Assembly (NCBI RefSeq): GCF_003288815.1
Contig: NZ_NHYM01000012.1
Location: forward strand, 1 to 54,501
DNA length: 54,501 nt
Source: Helicobacter sp. 16-1353
GTDB lineage: Bacteria; Campylobacterota; Campylobacteria; Campylobacterales; Helicobacteraceae
Direction of reading: 5' to 3'
The notes beneath the pieces were generated by a model. It was not told the origin of the DNA. It worked only from the letters and a program-made list of their open reading frames with translations, and made no database searches. Positions 19,676-29,869 of the stretch are shown piece by piece (the first letter of the stretch is position 1; each line of letters starts with the position of its first letter). The translations under genes and the position numbers were made by a program.

Positions 19676-21338
19676 AAATATTTTTATTATTATTTTTGGG
19701 ATTATTATAATAGTTTTGCTTAGTTTGGCATTAATAATACGCGATGATACGATTTTAATCGATAAAGATGAATTTGATAAGATTATCACAAGTGATAATA
19801 TTCGTCGTATTGTTGTTGATGATGGATATATCTATATCAATGCAAATAATGAACGATATAAAATCGCAAGAGATTTAGTTGATTTAAAAAATATTAACAA
19901 TATCGCCATTGAGGTAGTTAAGCATTCTTCATTAGATAAGATTCTAGGTAATATTGGGATTATCGTTCTTCTTTTGCTTGGTATAGCGGTATTAATAAAT
20001 GCCTTTTATCGTATTTTTAGACGAGATTCTATCAAAGTGAATTCCCCACAAACGCAAGTAAAATCACATTCAAAAAATGTTATTGATGATGTAAGTTTTG
20101 ATGTTGCTAATATACAATCAAATATTAAGTTTAATGATATTGCTGGTATCAAGGAAGTAAAAGATGATTTATTGGAGATTATTGATTATCTTAAAAATCC
20201 AAGTAAATATCAAGCGATGGGTATTCACCTCCCAAAAGGTGTGCTTTTAGTAGGACCTCCGGGAGTTGGTAAAACGATGATAGCAAAGGCGATTGCAGGT
20301 GAAGCGAATGTGCCATTTTTCTATCAAAGTGGAAGTAGCTTTGCACAAATTTATGTAGGAGTTGGTGCAAAAAGAGTGCGAGAACTTTTTTATAAAGCAA
20401 AGGCAAGTGCTCCTAGTATTATCTTTATAGATGAGATTGATGCAGTAGGTAGAGCTAGAGGTGGTAATAGGAATGATGAGCGCGAAACCACACTAAATCA
20501 GCTTTTAACGGAAATGGATGGTTTTGAGGATAGCAAGGGCGTTATAGTGGTTGGGGCGACAAATAGAATAGAGATTCTAGATTCTGCATTGCTTAGGGCA
20601 GGGCGATTTGATAGGAGAATCTATATTGATTTGCCAGATTTCGAGGAGCGAGTAAAGATAATAGAACTTTATCTAAAAGATAAAAATCACTCTGTTAATA
20701 TAAGCGAGATTGCTAAACAAACTGTTGGTTTTAGTGGTGCGGCAATAGCTTCTTTGGTAAATGAGGCTTCGCTAAATGCTTTGCGTAAAAATGCTAATAT
20801 TATTACAGATGATGATTTTTATTTATCTCGCGATAGGGTCGCAGGAGGCGTTAAAAAGCAACTTAGTTTTAGCGAAGAGGAAAAAAATATCCTTGCTCTT
20901 TATCAAGCCGCAAAAGCTATTAGTGCGTATTGGTGCGATATTGACTTTGATAAAATCTCACTTATTGGCGATGGCATAAAGCAAAGTGATAAAAATATAT
21001 TTTCAAAAACAGATTTAATAAATAGAATAAAAGTCTCTCTTAGCGGAAATGTTGTCTTAGAGATGAATATTGGAGAGACTTATACAAATTGTATTGAGGA
21101 CATTAAAACTGCCAAAGAAATAGCAAGAGAAATGAGCGAAAACTATGCTATGAGTGAGCGAATAATTACAGATTTTAACGATATTGAAAAGATTTTAGAG
21201 CAAGTGCGAGATGAGCTAAAGGTGTTTTTTACAAGTGCCAAAGGTGCATTAAGAGAGGTGCAGGAAATATTGCTAAAAAATGAAAAAATCACAAAAGAGG
21301 AATTACGCGATATTTTCAAAAGGGAGATGTTTATTTGA
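19662..21338 (+). CDS. FtsH-like membrane AAA+ protein lacking the HExxH protease motif
   Basis: This 558-residue protein has two N-terminal membrane helices (about 5-26 and 103-122) and an intact AAA+ module: [16 protein letters not shown] and an SRH ending RAGRFDRR. The C-terminal region is FtsH-like but degenerate. Where FtsH has HEAGH this protein has YQAAKA, so both zinc-binding histidines and the catalytic glutamate are missing. It should unfold or extract membrane proteins but not cut them by the FtsH mechanism. It is the counterpart of HP0286, separate from a canonical FtsH expected elsewhere. The ATG at 19662 is favoured over the upstream GTG by ribosome-site spacing. Its stop overlaps the bioV start (TTGA). 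Confidence 0.88.
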   Translation: MRKSKNIFIIIFGIIIIVLLSLALIIRDDTILIDKDEFDKIITSDNIRRIVVDDGYIYINANNERYKIARDLVDLKNINNIAIEVVKHSSLDKILGNIGIIVLLLLGIAVLINAFYRIFRRDSIKVNSPQTQVKSHSKNVIDDVSFDVANIQSNIKFNDIAGIKEVKDDLLEIIDYLKNPSKYQAMGIHLPKGVLLVGPPGVGKTMIAKAIAGEANVPFFYQSGSSFAQIYVGVGAKRVRELFYKAKASAPSIIFIDEIDAVGRARGGNRNDERETTLNQLLTEMDGFEDSKGVIVVGATNRIEILDSALLRAGRFDRRIYIDLPDFEERVKIIELYLKDKNHSVNISEIAKQTVGFSGAAIASLVNEASLNALRKNANIITDDDFYLSRDRVAGGVKKQLSFSEEEKNILALYQAAKAISAYWCDIDFDKISLIGDGIKQSDKNIFSKTDLINRIKVSLSGNVVLEMNIGETYTNCIEDIKTAKEIAREMSENYAMSERIITDFNDIEKILEQVRDELKVFFTSAKGALREVQEILLKNEKITKEELRDIFKREMFI

Positions 21339-21865
21339 TATTTTTTGGCGGTTTTGGCTTTAATGATGATTATCGTCTTTTTAGCGATATTTTAGAAGCA
21401 TATAATTTTTTAGATTCTAGTGATTATAGAATTTATGGATTTAGTTTTGGAGCTCAAAAAGCCATTGATTATGCATTAGATTCTAAAAATCGCATAAATG
21501 ATATTATATTGCTTTCCCCCGCATTTTTTAATAATAAAAATGATACTTTTCGAGAATCTCAACTACTACATTTTAAGAAAAATAAGAATATTTATATGAA
21601 ATATTTCCTACAAAATATAGGATTTGATAAAAGTATGAATGAGTTTTTAAAAGAGCCTAGTTTTGATGATTTGGAGAGTTTATTATATTATCATTTTAAT
21701 AAAGAAAGTTTAAGAAAACTCCAAGATAAAGGCATATTAATAATAACATTTTTAGGAGAATTAGATAGGATTATAGATTCTAGTATAGCATTGGATTTTT
21801 TTAAAGAATTTGGCATTGTGTATTTTTTAAAAAATACTAATCATTTGCTAAGAAAAGTTAAATAA
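21335..21865 (+). CDS. bioV: Pimeloyl-ACP methyl ester carboxylesterase BioV
   Basis: BioV is the Helicobacter-specific esterase that releases the methyl group from pimeloyl-ACP methyl ester, which gives the biotin precursor pimeloyl-ACP. The 176-residue alpha/beta hydrolase has the nucleophile elbow GFSFG (S37), a likely catalytic Asp in GELDRIID (D144 or D148) and a His in TNHLLRK (H170). It begins MIFFGGFGF, which resembles H. pylori BioV. The TTG start overlaps the upstream stop by four bases (TTGA), with AGGGAG upstream. It works with BioA at 40306, which is encoded at a separate locus. Confidence 0.88.
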   Translation: MIFFGGFGFNDDYRLFSDILEAYNFLDSSDYRIYGFSFGAQKAIDYALDSKNRINDIILLSPAFFNNKNDTFRESQLLHFKKNKNIYMKYFLQNIGFDKSMNEFLKEPSFDDLESLLYYHFNKESLRKLQDKGILIITFLGELDRIIDSSIALDFFKEFGIVYFLKNTNHLLRKVK

Positions 21866-21873
21866 GGATTATA

Positions 21874-22662
21874 ATGAATATTGATTTACATAATCACACA
21901 AAGCGATGTAAGCACGCAGATGGCGAGTGTGAAGAGTATATCCAAGCTGCTATTGTTTGCGGTATCGATATATTTGGTTTTGCTGACCACGCTCCAATGA
22001 AATTTGATGAAAGATATAGAATGGATATAGATGAGGTGGAATCTTATATAGATGAAGTATCACATTTAAGGGAAATTTACAAGGACAAGATAGATATAAG
22101 AGTTGGTTTTGAGGTGGATTATATACACAAAAAAGAATATTTAATAGAGCCAAAAGTGCTAAATAGCGATGTTGATTATTTAATCGGCTCAGTGCATTTT
22201 CTAAATAATTGGGGTTTTGATAATGAGGAGTTTTTAGGTGTTTATAAAAATGTTGATATTAATAAAATATGGATTGAATATCTAGATTCTATAGCGAATA
22301 TGGCACAAAGCGGATATTTTGACATTGTGGGGCATTTTGATTTATTAAAGATTTTTAATAATAAACCACATAAGGAATTACAAAAATACATCATAAACGC
22401 ACTAGAATCGATAAAAGATAATAATATGGTTATAGAGATAAATACTGCTGGTTTGCGTAAAATGATAAAGGAAATATATCCAAGTTATGATATTTTACAA
22501 TTAGTTCATAAGATGGAGATTCCCATTACTTTTAGTAGTGATGCACATAATCCCACTCAAGTTGGTTTTATGAAAGATAGTGCATTGAATCTTGCAAAAA
22601 AGATTGGTTTTAATAAGGTTGTATCGTTTAAAAAGCGAGAAAGAGAGATTTATGATTTTTAG
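21874..22662 (+). CDS. PHP-domain phosphatase (histidinol-phosphatase HisK-like)
   Basis: The 262-residue protein is a full PHP-domain metalloenzyme. It has an N-terminal DLHNHT, FADHAPM, GFEVDYI, GSVHFL, GHFDLL and the C-terminal SDAHNP metal-binding motif. This arrangement is typical of HisK/HisJ-type histidinol-phosphate phosphatase, step 8 of histidine synthesis. No other his genes are in the window, so a different phosphate monoester substrate is possible. An AAGGA site precedes the ATG, 8 bp after bioV. It is the last gene of the plus-strand cluster. Confidence 0.85.
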   Translation: MNIDLHNHTKRCKHADGECEEYIQAAIVCGIDIFGFADHAPMKFDERYRMDIDEVESYIDEVSHLREIYKDKIDIRVGFEVDYIHKKEYLIEPKVLNSDVDYLIGSVHFLNNWGFDNEEFLGVYKNVDINKIWIEYLDSIANMAQSGYFDIVGHFDLLKIFNNKPHKELQKYIINALESIKDNNMVIEINTAGLRKMIKEIYPSYDILQLVHKMEIPITFSSDAHNPTQVGFMKDSALNLAKKIGFNKVVSFKKREREIYDF

Positions 22663-22677
22663 ATTCTATTTAATTAA

Positions 22678-22790
22678 TATATTATATTAATATATAAAGC
22701 TAAAGATTTCCCCATAAGCTAAGATTCCAATAATCAAAATTATTTAAGATTCTAGCTATCTTTAATCTAGAATCTTAATATTAGAAATAT
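22678..22790 (-). repeat. Partial, diverged copy of the dispersed hairpin repeat
   Basis: This stretch shares AAAGATTTCCCCATAAGCTA, TAATCAAAA and AATATTAGAAATATTA with the window-start copy (1-290 read on the minus strand). Its central hairpin, AGATTCTAG (22747-22755) and CTAGAATCT (22767-22775), is also found in the tandem 275-bp units that follow. It is closer to the window-start copy than to the adjacent units, so these are at least two subfamilies. No gene is present. Confidence 0.6.
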
Positions 22791-23065
22791 TAGAATTTAA
22801 CTTTATCTATTGTGGCACAAGGGATTATTTTATTTGAAGCAAAAGAATTGTTAATAGAATCCTAAATATTAGATTAATCTATAAAGCTAATAATCTTATA
22901 AGATTTCCCTATAAGATTCTAAGATTCTAGTCATCTTTATCTAGAATCTATAAATGTATTTCAATAAATTATCATTTTAAAGAAAAGTTTGAATCTTTAT
23001 AAATATTTATTTAAAAATTATTTGAAGTGTATATTAAGGGATTAATCCCTTAATATAATAAGATT
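22791..23065 (-). repeat. 275-bp tandem unit A with decayed prepilin 3' end
   Basis: The unit spans exactly 275 bp and is nearly identical to the next one. Read on the minus strand its first ~55 nt are a decayed copy of the prepilin C terminus: SNKII..ATIDKVKF-stop against SNRVIPLATTGAVKF-stop. It also carries a hairpin (22922-22949, 9-bp arms with a 10-nt loop). A 28-bp perfect palindrome is present at 23030-23057. Confidence 0.85.
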
Positions 23066-23340
23066 TAGAATTTAACTTTATCTATTGTGGCACGAGAGAT
23101 TATTTTATTTGAAATAAAAGAGTTGATAATGGAATCCTATCCTAAATATTAGATTAATCTATAAAGCTAATAATCTTATAAGATTTCCCTATAAGATTCT
23201 AAGATTCTAGTCATCGTTATCTAGAATCTATAATATATTTCAATAAACTATCATTTTAAAGAAAAACTAGAATTTTTTAAGATATTTAAGAATTATTTGA
23301 AGTGTATATTAAGGGATTAATCCCTTAATATAATAAGATT
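23066..23340 (-). repeat. 275-bp tandem unit B with decayed prepilin 3' end
   Basis: This second unit again spans 275 bp. It contains the decayed prepilin end (23066-23120), the conserved hairpin AGATTCTAG-N10-CTAGAATCT (23202-23229), a TTTAAAGAAAAACTAGAAT block and the palindrome at 23305-23332. It directly abuts the stop codon of the intact prepilin gene, so the array grew by repeated duplication of the gene's 3' end plus its downstream region. Confidence 0.85.
23305..23332 (-). terminator. 28-bp perfect palindrome after prepilin gene 1
   Basis: A 28-bp perfect palindrome with core GGGATTAATCCC lies 7 bp after the prepilin stop. It can fold as a hairpin with an ATTAAT loop and probably ends transcription. 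The second prepilin gene has its own 28-bp palindrome with the same core but one changed base pair in the arms (34741-34768). Confidence 0.65.
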
Positions 23341-23855
23341 TAGAATTTAACTGCACCTGTTGTAGCAAGTGGTATTACCCTATTTGAATTACTAGGATAA
23401 GAATTTTTTAGATTAGTGCAGAATGTAGAAGTATTACCACTAGCATTTGCTATTTGATTTGGGTCGAATGTCAAATCTCCTGTATTTGTGTCAAGCTGGA
23501 TAATTGGACCACAAAAATTAGTTACAGCTGAACCACTTCTATTTACATTCCCCAAAGGTCCTAATTGATTCGTTCTAGCTTCCCATCTACCTCTATCCAA
23601 TCCACCTGTATCTATCATCCAATCAGCCCAGCTTGAGAATCCATCTGGTCGAGCTGCTGTTGGGTCTAGATTCTCCGCGAAAACCCTAGCTGGAATTGCT
23701 TTTAAAACACTTGCTATATCACTTCTAGCCATTGCCACTTGTGCATCTGTCCTAGTTGTTACAAATCTAGGCACAGCAACAGCCGCCAAAACCCCTAAGA
23801 TAACGATAACGAAAACTAATTCAATCATAGAAAAGCCATTTCTTTTATTTTCCAT
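23340..23855 (-). CDS. Type IV prepilin-like / pseudopilin protein (paralogue 1)
   Basis: The 171-residue protein has a class III signal: a short basic leader MENKRNG, cleavage before F8, Glu at mature position 5 and a hydrophobic helix (FSMIELVFVIVILGVLAAVAVP). This is typical of type IV pilins and type II secretion/competence pseudopilins processed by PilD. The C-terminal part has a cysteine pair (FCG and FCT) that could form a D-region disulfide. A near-identical paralogue lies at 34786. The first ~90 residues and the last ~25 match between the two, while the middle differs. Downstream tandem repeats carry decayed copies of its 3' end. Confidence 0.9.
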   Translation of the reverse strand: MENKRNGFSMIELVFVIVILGVLAAVAVPRFVTTRTDAQVAMARSDIASVLKAIPARVFAENLDPTAARPDGFSSWADWMIDTGGLDRGRWEARTNQLGPLGNVNRSGSAVTNFCGPIIQLDTNTGDLTFDPNQIANASGNTSTFCTNLKNSYPSNSNRVIPLATTGAVKF

Positions 23856-23910
23856 CTTAATCCTTAATATTTAATTCTTTATGATTCTGTATAAAATCTT
23901 AAAGTAAACA

Positions 23911-23945
23911 AATTATAAACTTTTTTTTTTTAATTTTCACTTAAT
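23911..23945 (-). promoter_or_regulatory. T11 homopolymer and flanks upstream of prepilin gene 1
   Basis: ATTATAAAC is followed by eleven T (23921-23931) and AATTTTCACTTAA. The same module, also with eleven T, is upstream of the second prepilin gene (35414-35449). It lies 66-76 bp before the start codon, where tract length could tune transcription by slippage. The regulatory effect is an inference. Confidence 0.5.
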
Positions 23946-23981
23946 GGTAAGTAGGAATATGGATATAAAGTATTATGTAGG

Positions 23982-24017
23982 AATTTTATCCTTTAGGGAA
24001 TCCTAAAGGATAAAATT
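23982..24017 (-). terminator. Terminator of the frdCAB operon
   Basis: A perfect 16-bp stem, AATTTTATCCTTTAGG (23982-23997) and its complement (24002-24017), encloses a GAAT loop. It begins at the last base of the frdB stop codon. It is the strongest simple hairpin in this part of the window and separates frd from the prepilin gene. Confidence 0.78.
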
Positions 24018-24745
24018 TATTTGAATGATTGGGCTACCATTTTTCGCCTTAAATATGCGATTTTAGTCTGCAATGGTAGCTCTTTTGGGCAGAAATCTTG
24101 ACAAGCCATTAGCGACATACAGCCAAAGATTCCATCATCATTTCCTATTAGCTCGTAAAAGTCTGCATCTTCTCGTTTATCGTGTGGGTCAAGCATAAAT
24201 CTAGCTACACGATTTAGCCCTGCTGCACCGATAAAGTCATCTCTCATAACCTTAGTAGCACACCCAGCCACACAACATCCACACTCAATACATCTATCTA
24301 GCTCAAATACCTCATCAGCAACACTTGGCTCAATAGGGTCTTCTAGACTAGCTATGCTTTTTTCTTTTTTAGAGTGTATCCAGCCCTCAACTCGCCTTGT
24401 CATTCCCTCAAACCAAACGCCCGTATTCACGGATAAATCCTTAATCAGCTTAAAAGCTGGAAGCGGTGCTAAAGTGATAACGCCATCGGGGAAATCTTTT
24501 GTTAATGTTCTACAAGCAAGTTTAGGTTGCCCGTTTATCATCATCGCACAGCTTCCGCAGATTCCCGCTCTACACACGAAATCAAAGTTAAGATTCGGGT
24601 CTTGGGTCTCTCTTATGAGATTTAATGCGATAAAAATAGTCATAGAATCTGTTTCTTTGATTTTATATTCCTTAAAATGCGGCTTATAAACAGCACTTTG
24701 TGGGTCGTATTTCAATGCTTTTATTGTTATTACTCTCTCACTCAT
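24017..24745 (-). CDS. frdB: Fumarate reductase iron-sulfur subunit FrdB
   Basis: FrdB passes electrons from the quinol-oxidising subunit FrdC to the flavin in FrdA. The 242-residue protein has the [2Fe-2S] ligands C58, C63, C66 and C78 (CRAGICGSC, then C). It also has [11 protein letters not shown] and [12 protein letters not shown] for the [4Fe-4S] and [3Fe-4S] clusters. Its ATG overlaps the frdA stop by four bases. It is the third gene of frdCAB and is used in anaerobic fumarate respiration at the inner face of the cytoplasmic membrane. Confidence 0.98.
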   Translation of the reverse strand: MSERVITIKALKYDPQSAVYKPHFKEYKIKETDSMTIFIALNLIRETQDPNLNFDFVCRAGICGSCAMMINGQPKLACRTLTKDFPDGVITLAPLPAFKLIKDLSVNTGVWFEGMTRRVEGWIHSKKEKSIASLEDPIEPSVADEVFELDRCIECGCCVAGCATKVMRDDFIGAAGLNRVARFMLDPHDKREDADFYELIGNDDGIFGCMSLMACQDFCPKELPLQTKIAYLRRKMVAQSFK

Positions 24746-26715
24746 TTATTATCTCCTAATCGTTGGTTTTTAGCTTTATAATATGGTTGTAAATCAAAGT
24801 TCATTAATGCTTCTTGGATTTGATACCTATCCTTACCATTTGCTTGCATTTCAGCGGTGATTTTATCCACTTCGGCTTGACGAATGGCACTTTTTGGATT
24901 TTCTATTATATTTCCTTTAGCTCCATATCCTCTATACCCCGGTGGGAGTTCCATAGATTCTACATCTAAATCCTCGTATTCAATCGTAGGTGAGTTATCA
25001 TCTGGATTTTTCCAGCTAGCTAGCGTTCGTTTTAACCAATCTTTATCATCTCTTTTTGGATAATCCTCCCTAGTGTGTGCTCCCCTGCTTTCAGTCCTAT
25101 TTAATGCACCTTTTGCTACACATAAAGCAAGTTTTAACATTTTAGGCACTCTATAGGCTTCCTCTAGCTCAGGATTACAATGTGTGTGTTTATTGGTTAT
25201 GCCTATATTTTTACTTCTTTTATATAGTTCTAAAAGCTCGTTATATGCTTCTTGTAATATCTTGCCCTCTCTAAAAACACCTACATCATTATCCATAATA
25301 TCTTGCATTCTAGATTTGATTTCAAATACATTTTCCTTACCATTTGAATTAATGATTTTTGCTAGGTATTTTTGCTCTGCTTCGATGAATTTTTCTATTG
25401 TGCTTGTTTTTATGGTTGTTTTTTTCTTTTCACAATAATCACTAAAATAATCCCCAATAATCATACCCGATACAACCGCTTCGCTAACGGAATTCCCACC
25501 AAGTCGATTAAATCCATGTAAATCCCAGCAAGATGCTTCACCTGCGGCAAATAAACCTTTAAGATGAGTTTCTCCTTTATAATTCGTCCTAATGCCACCC
25601 ATTGAATAATGTTGCATTGGTCGAACAGGAGCCCATTTTTTCGTTACATCAATACCCGCAAAAACCTTGCAAATATCCCAAACATCGCGAAGATTTTTAT
25701 GGATATGTGCCTCGCCTAATATCGATATATCAAGCCATAAATGGTCGCCATATGGGGATTTTACGCCCTTACCTTTGCGAATATGTTCTAACATACGCCT
25801 ACTTACGACATCTCTACTCGCCAAGTCCTTTTTCTCTGGCTCATAATCTGGCATAAATCTATATCCATCAACATCTCTTAAAACGCCTCCATCGCCCCTG
25901 CAACCCTCAGTTAGTAAGATTCCACTTGGAACTAATGGAGTAGGGTGGAATTGCACGGCTTCCATATTTCCTAATTTGGCAATTCCTGTTTCTAGTGCGA
26001 CTGCCGCTCCAACCCCTGTGCAAATCACAGCGTTTGTAGTGTTTCTGTAGATTCTGCCATAGCCTCCAGTTGCTATCATCGTGCCTTTTGCGATATACGC
26101 ACTCAATTTTCCTGTAACTAAATCTCGCACAATCGCCCCAAAACAAACGCCATCTTCATATATAATAGAAACAGCCTCTTTTCTATCGTGTATATCTACA
26201 TTATATTTTATAGCCTCATTTGCGACGGCATAAAGCATTGAATGCCCTGTAGCATCGGAGGTGTAGCAAGTTCGCCATTTTTTAGTGCCTCCAAAATCCC
26301 TTGAATGGATATATCCGTGTCTAAAATCCTCTTCTTCGATTATGGTTTTTTTGGCATTTATTATCGCTTCCCTTTTTCCTTTTTGGATTCTGCTCCACGA
26401 AACGCCCCATTGGGCTAATTCCCTAATCGCCTTTGGTGCGGTGGTTACAAACATTCTAGCTACATTTTGGTCGCAACCCCAATCGCTTCCTTTAACTGTG
26501 TCCATAAAGTGTAAGTCCTCATTATCGCCATCGCTCATTTTGGAATTCCCAAGACTTGCTTGCATTCCGCCTTGTGCGGCTGCAGAGTGGCTTCGCTTGA
26601 CTGGGATTAAGCTTAGAACGATGGTATTTAGCCCTCGCTTTTTACACTCGATAGATGACCTAAGCCCGGCTAATCCACCGCCAATTATTAGTGCATCACA
26701 ATATACTATATTCAT
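24742..26715 (-). CDS. frdA: Fumarate reductase flavoprotein subunit FrdA
   Basis: FrdA carries covalently bound FAD and reduces fumarate to succinate. The 657-residue product has the Rossmann motif [13 protein letters not shown] and the flavin-attachment His43 in [10 protein letters not shown], the same position as in Wolinella. Substrate-binding motifs [12 protein letters not shown] and [13 protein letters not shown] are present. A good GGAGGAATTTT site precedes the ATG. The frdC-frdA-frdB gene order and the protein lengths match those I recall from H. pylori and Wolinella. Confidence 0.98.
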   Translation of the reverse strand: MNIVYCDALIIGGGLAGLRSSIECKKRGLNTIVLSLIPVKRSHSAAAQGGMQASLGNSKMSDGDNEDLHFMDTVKGSDWGCDQNVARMFVTTAPKAIRELAQWGVSWSRIQKGKREAIINAKKTIIEEEDFRHGYIHSRDFGGTKKWRTCYTSDATGHSMLYAVANEAIKYNVDIHDRKEAVSIIYEDGVCFGAIVRDLVTGKLSAYIAKGTMIATGGYGRIYRNTTNAVICTGVGAAVALETGIAKLGNMEAVQFHPTPLVPSGILLTEGCRGDGGVLRDVDGYRFMPDYEPEKKDLASRDVVSRRMLEHIRKGKGVKSPYGDHLWLDISILGEAHIHKNLRDVWDICKVFAGIDVTKKWAPVRPMQHYSMGGIRTNYKGETHLKGLFAAGEASCWDLHGFNRLGGNSVSEAVVSGMIIGDYFSDYCEKKKTTIKTSTIEKFIEAEQKYLAKIINSNGKENVFEIKSRMQDIMDNDVGVFREGKILQEAYNELLELYKRSKNIGITNKHTHCNPELEEAYRVPKMLKLALCVAKGALNRTESRGAHTREDYPKRDDKDWLKRTLASWKNPDDNSPTIEYEDLDVESMELPPGYRGYGAKGNIIENPKSAIRQAEVDKITAEMQANGKDRYQIQEALMNFDLQPYYKAKNQRLGDNK

Positions 26716-26728
26716 AAAATTCCTCCCT

Positions 26729-27511
26729 CTAATTTTTGTATTCTAAATATGGATAGTTTATATAATCTGTGTTCGCATCCAAACTCAATCCCTTTTTCAC
26801 ATACGCCGCATAGGTTAATAACCCAAGCACGATGAAAAATACGCTTAATGCCACTTTGAATTTTCGAAGTCGGCTTAATGTGATTTGTGGCGTTTTTGCC
26901 TCAAACCAGCCCCATTTCACCGCAAGGCGATATAATCCAATTGAGCCGTGAAGTTCCACTGCAAATAATAAGAAAATATATAGAATCCAAAAATGCTGAT
27001 GCACGAATCTAAAAGATGAACCCACTGGTCCAATGGTCTGTGGCTGAGTCATCATAATATATAAGTGAATGCTTCCTAAGAAAAACATCGCAAATCCTGT
27101 GCAAACCTGAATCCCCCATAGCTTTGTATCACTATGATTTATCATATTTTTATGCGTTCTAAAGCGTAAAAATTGTCTATAATTTATTGGGAATTTCCTT
27201 GTTGCAAGAAATGCGTGTAAGATAAATATACAAAATACCACAAATGCAATTACTGATACCACTAATGGACAGCCCTCTCCTGTGCTACTTAAAAAACTAA
27301 GCTCAAAGAATTTTGTAACCCTATACATAGCCTCTTCGCTAATTAATATTGTAGCTACGAAAAACATATGAAATATCATAAATAATGCTAGAAAAAGCCC
27401 CGTTGCACTTTGTAGCCAATCAAGCACAGCAGGCATTCTACTAGCCTTATTTCCCTCAGCTATTCCAGTATAGCTTTCAATGATTTTTTCTTCTAAACCA
27501 TTTTGCTGCAT
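26729..27511 (-). CDS. frdC: Fumarate reductase cytochrome b subunit FrdC
   Basis: FrdC is the di-heme menaquinol-oxidising membrane anchor. The 260-residue protein has five predicted membrane helices. Histidines H48, H99, H149 and H188 are positioned to match the four axial heme ligands of the Wolinella enzyme (H44, H93, H143, H182). It is the first gene of frdCAB, with GGGAGG upstream of the ATG. Only 95 bp separate it from the end of xerH, and the promoter must lie there. Confidence 0.96.
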   Translation of the reverse strand: MQQNGLEEKIIESYTGIAEGNKASRMPAVLDWLQSATGLFLALFMIFHMFFVATILISEEAMYRVTKFFELSFLSSTGEGCPLVVSVIAFVVFCIFILHAFLATRKFPINYRQFLRFRTHKNMINHSDTKLWGIQVCTGFAMFFLGSIHLYIMMTQPQTIGPVGSSFRFVHQHFWILYIFLLFAVELHGSIGLYRLAVKWGWFEAKTPQITLSRLRKFKVALSVFFIVLGLLTYAAYVKKGLSLDANTDYINYPYLEYKN

Positions 27512-27606
27512 AATTTCCTCCCTATTTGTTTTGTTTTTGATTAAAGATAAGCTTTAGATTCTATCATTAAAAGGAGTAAAATAAAATATCAGTTGGTCAA
27601 AATTAG

Positions 27607-28686
27607 TTATTTTTTTTCAATATTATCCATAATAGAAATTGTTTTTGATAACCTACTTTTATCAAAATGTGTGTAGATTCTAGAAGTGGCAATGCTAGAA
27701 TGCCCCAAAGCCTCTTGGACTAGCACCAAATCAAGGCTTTTTTGATACAAAAGCGTAGCAAATGAGTGGCGAAGCATATGAGCACCATTTTTTTCTTTTC
27801 TAATTCCAGCAAAGCTTAAGATACTCTCTACATTGCGACTAACATATGCTTGGGTTAATACTTTGTTTTTAAAATTACAAAATAGATATTCACTGCTTAG
27901 ATTCATCATTTCTTTTTGTATTAGCCAATTTTGTAGTAATTCCTCGATATGTTTTCGCATTATCATTACAACTCTAGGTTTATTGCCCTTGCCCCGCACT
28001 TGGATAATATAGTTATTGTCATCTTCGCTAATATCTTTATATTTTATGTTTAATGCCTCAGATACGCGGATTCCTGTATATATTATCGTTTTTATTATTA
28101 GCTTATTACGAAATTTAACTTTATTTGAAAATGGGTAAGATTCTATTGCATCAAAAAATCTTACAAGCTCATTTTCATTCATAAATGATGGTAGTTTTTC
28201 TCCGCTTTTGCCACGAATATCTCCTATATTTTTCAATTCTATATTAAAAATATAGGATTTCCCATTCTCATCTTCATTTTGTTTATCAATAAAACCAAAA
28301 AAACCTATAATAACAATTCTATGATTCTTCTTACTAGCATTACTTAAACTGCTACAGGAAATAGCAATAAAATCCCGCAATATTTCTTCATCAATTTCTT
28401 TCATACTAGCAAAACCAAAACTTTGTAGATATGTAAATAGCTTAATTAGTGGATTTGCATAGGTGTTAATCCCGATTAATCCATTATTTCTAACTTCTTT
28501 TAGTAAGCATTTTAAGCTTTCTATATCTTTTATGCCACTTCTTAGCTTTTTCATTGTTTGGTTTAAGACTTCTTTATTATTTACATTTCTTGATGATAGC
28601 GTCGCTACCTTGCTATGTATAAATCTTTCTATCCAAAATAATAAACTTTCATCAAATGTGTTTTTAAAATCAATGCTATAACGCAT
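27607..28686 (-). CDS. xerH: Tyrosine recombinase XerH
   Basis: XerH is the single Xer recombinase of Campylobacterota. It resolves chromosome dimers at difH and is linked to segregation. The 359-residue length matches H. pylori XerH. The catalytic set is complete: R207 (TGIRVSE), K233 (RGKGNKP), H303-x2-R306 (HMLRHSF), H329 (LGHSS) and nucleophile Y338 (SRIYTHF). The N-terminal SAM-like domain is also present. I could not identify a dif site next to the gene. No phage genes are nearby, which argues against a mobile-element integrase. Confidence 0.92.
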   Translation of the reverse strand: MRYSIDFKNTFDESLLFWIERFIHSKVATLSSRNVNNKEVLNQTMKKLRSGIKDIESLKCLLKEVRNNGLIGINTYANPLIKLFTYLQSFGFASMKEIDEEILRDFIAISCSSLSNASKKNHRIVIIGFFGFIDKQNEDENGKSYIFNIELKNIGDIRGKSGEKLPSFMNENELVRFFDAIESYPFSNKVKFRNKLIIKTIIYTGIRVSEALNIKYKDISEDDNNYIIQVRGKGNKPRVVMIMRKHIEELLQNWLIQKEMMNLSSEYLFCNFKNKVLTQAYVSRNVESILSFAGIRKEKNGAHMLRHSFATLLYQKSLDLVLVQEALGHSSIATSRIYTHFDKSRLSKTISIMDNIEKK

Positions 28687-28990
28687 AAAACTACCTTTAA
28701 GATTCTTTTAATTTTCTAAAATCGATTTTATTATATATAAAGTGAAATAAAAATATAGATTCTAGCACAAGAGCAAAGGGTGTTGATTAACCAATTAAAA
28801 CTATAATATTTGGATTTATGTATTTAAAAAGTGCGATTATAGAGCAATAAAAGTATTATTTTAGAAACGATTCAAATCCAAGATTCTCCTATCTTTAAGC
28901 TTTCCATTTTTGCATAGCAAAGCAATAAAGCTATGATTTTATAGACTTTTTATTAGTTAGTAAAGTGAAATCTATAATATTAAGCAGAAT
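28687..28990. other. Intergenic region between xerH and modC
   Basis: These 304 bp are AT-rich and hold no convincing gene. The only structure I see is a small inverted repeat, CATAGC/GCTATG (28913-28935), and two copies of AAAGTGAAAT (near 28740 and 28964). No dif-like palindrome is recognisable. Confidence 0.5.
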
Positions 28991-29869
28991 CTATTTTTTA
29001 AAAACTATTGGGTTAAATGCTTTGGAGGCGACTAGAATCTCATCGCCGATTTTGTAGTTTTTCGCCTCATTATCCATTGTAATCGTGGCGATAGTGTTAT
29101 TTATCAAAATTCGCACGATGAAAATTATCCCGCTTTGCTGAATGTCGATGATTTTGGCACTAAAGCTAAACTTCGAGCTTAAGTTCTCACGCCCAAAAAT
29201 GCTATTTATATCGCCGTCATTGGTGATTTTGCCATTTTCGATATGCAAGATTCGATTTGAGAGCTTGAAAATCTCGCTAATATCGTGGCTAACTAGAATC
29301 GTAGTAAGCCCAAAGTGCCTGTGGAGCTTGATAATCTCCTCTTGCAAGACAAATCGCATATCATTATCCAACGCACTCAATGGCTCATCAAGGAGCAGGA
29401 TTCTACTCTCATACACTAAGGCACGAGCGAGTGCCACACGCTGTTTCTGCCCGCCGGAAAGTTCACTTGGATTCCTAAACTTTAAAAAATTTAGCTCCAT
29501 AATCTCTAAAATCTCATCGACCTTGTGAAGTTCGCTTTTATCCTTTAGCCCAAAGCAGAGATTTTTATAGACATTTAAATGCGGGAAAAGTGCGTAATCT
29601 TGGAATACAAAGCCGATTTTTCGCTTTTGTGGTGGGAGATTTATCCTTTTATTTTTGCTAAACCACACTTCGCCATTTACGATTATTTCGCCCTCTTTTG
29701 GGGAATCTAGTCCACTTAAGATTCGTAAAATCGTAGTTTTCCCAGCTCCACTTTTCCCAAAAATGCTTATAAACTCGCCTTTTTGAATTTCGGTATTTAC
29801 CTCTAAGAGCATCTCGCCATTTGCCCCATTTAGGGGCTTTTTAATATCTAGTTTTATCATTTTAGGCAA
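28991..29869 (-). CDS. modC: Molybdate ABC transporter ATP-binding protein ModC
   Basis: ModC powers molybdate uptake. The 292-residue protein has Walker A GKSGAGKTT, Q-loop FQDYALFPH, signature LSGGQKQRVALARAL, Walker B ILLLDEP, and the H-loop in SHDISE. A C-terminal TOBE/Mop domain (about 225-292) follows that may sense cytoplasmic molybdate. The start overlaps the modB stop by 8 bp; a second in-frame ATG lies 9 bp later. It is the last gene of modA, TOBE-gene, modB, modC. Confidence 0.94.
   Translation of the reverse strand: MPKMIKLDIKKPLNGANGEMLLEVNTEIQKGEFISIFGKSGAGKTTILRILSGLDSPKEGEIIVNGEVWFSKNKRINLPPQKRKIGFVFQDYALFPHLNVYKNLCFGLKDKSELHKVDEILEIMELNFLKFRNPSELSGGQKQRVALARALVYESRILLLDEPLSALDNDMRFVLQEEIIKLHRHFGLTTILVSHDISEIFKLSNRILHIENGKITNDGDINSIFGRENLSSKFSFSAKIIDIQQSGIIFIVRILINNTIATITMDNEAKNYKIGDEILVASKAFNPIVFKK

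Noticed and set aside
27607-28686. XerH gene as a phage or island integrase
   Set aside because: Length, motif spacing and housekeeping neighbours fit chromosomal XerH, and no tRNA, attachment repeats or phage genes are adjacent.
28687-28990. difH site next to xerH
   Set aside because: I saw no convincing pair of recombinase-binding arms around a central 6-bp spacer. A genome-wide search near the terminus would be needed.
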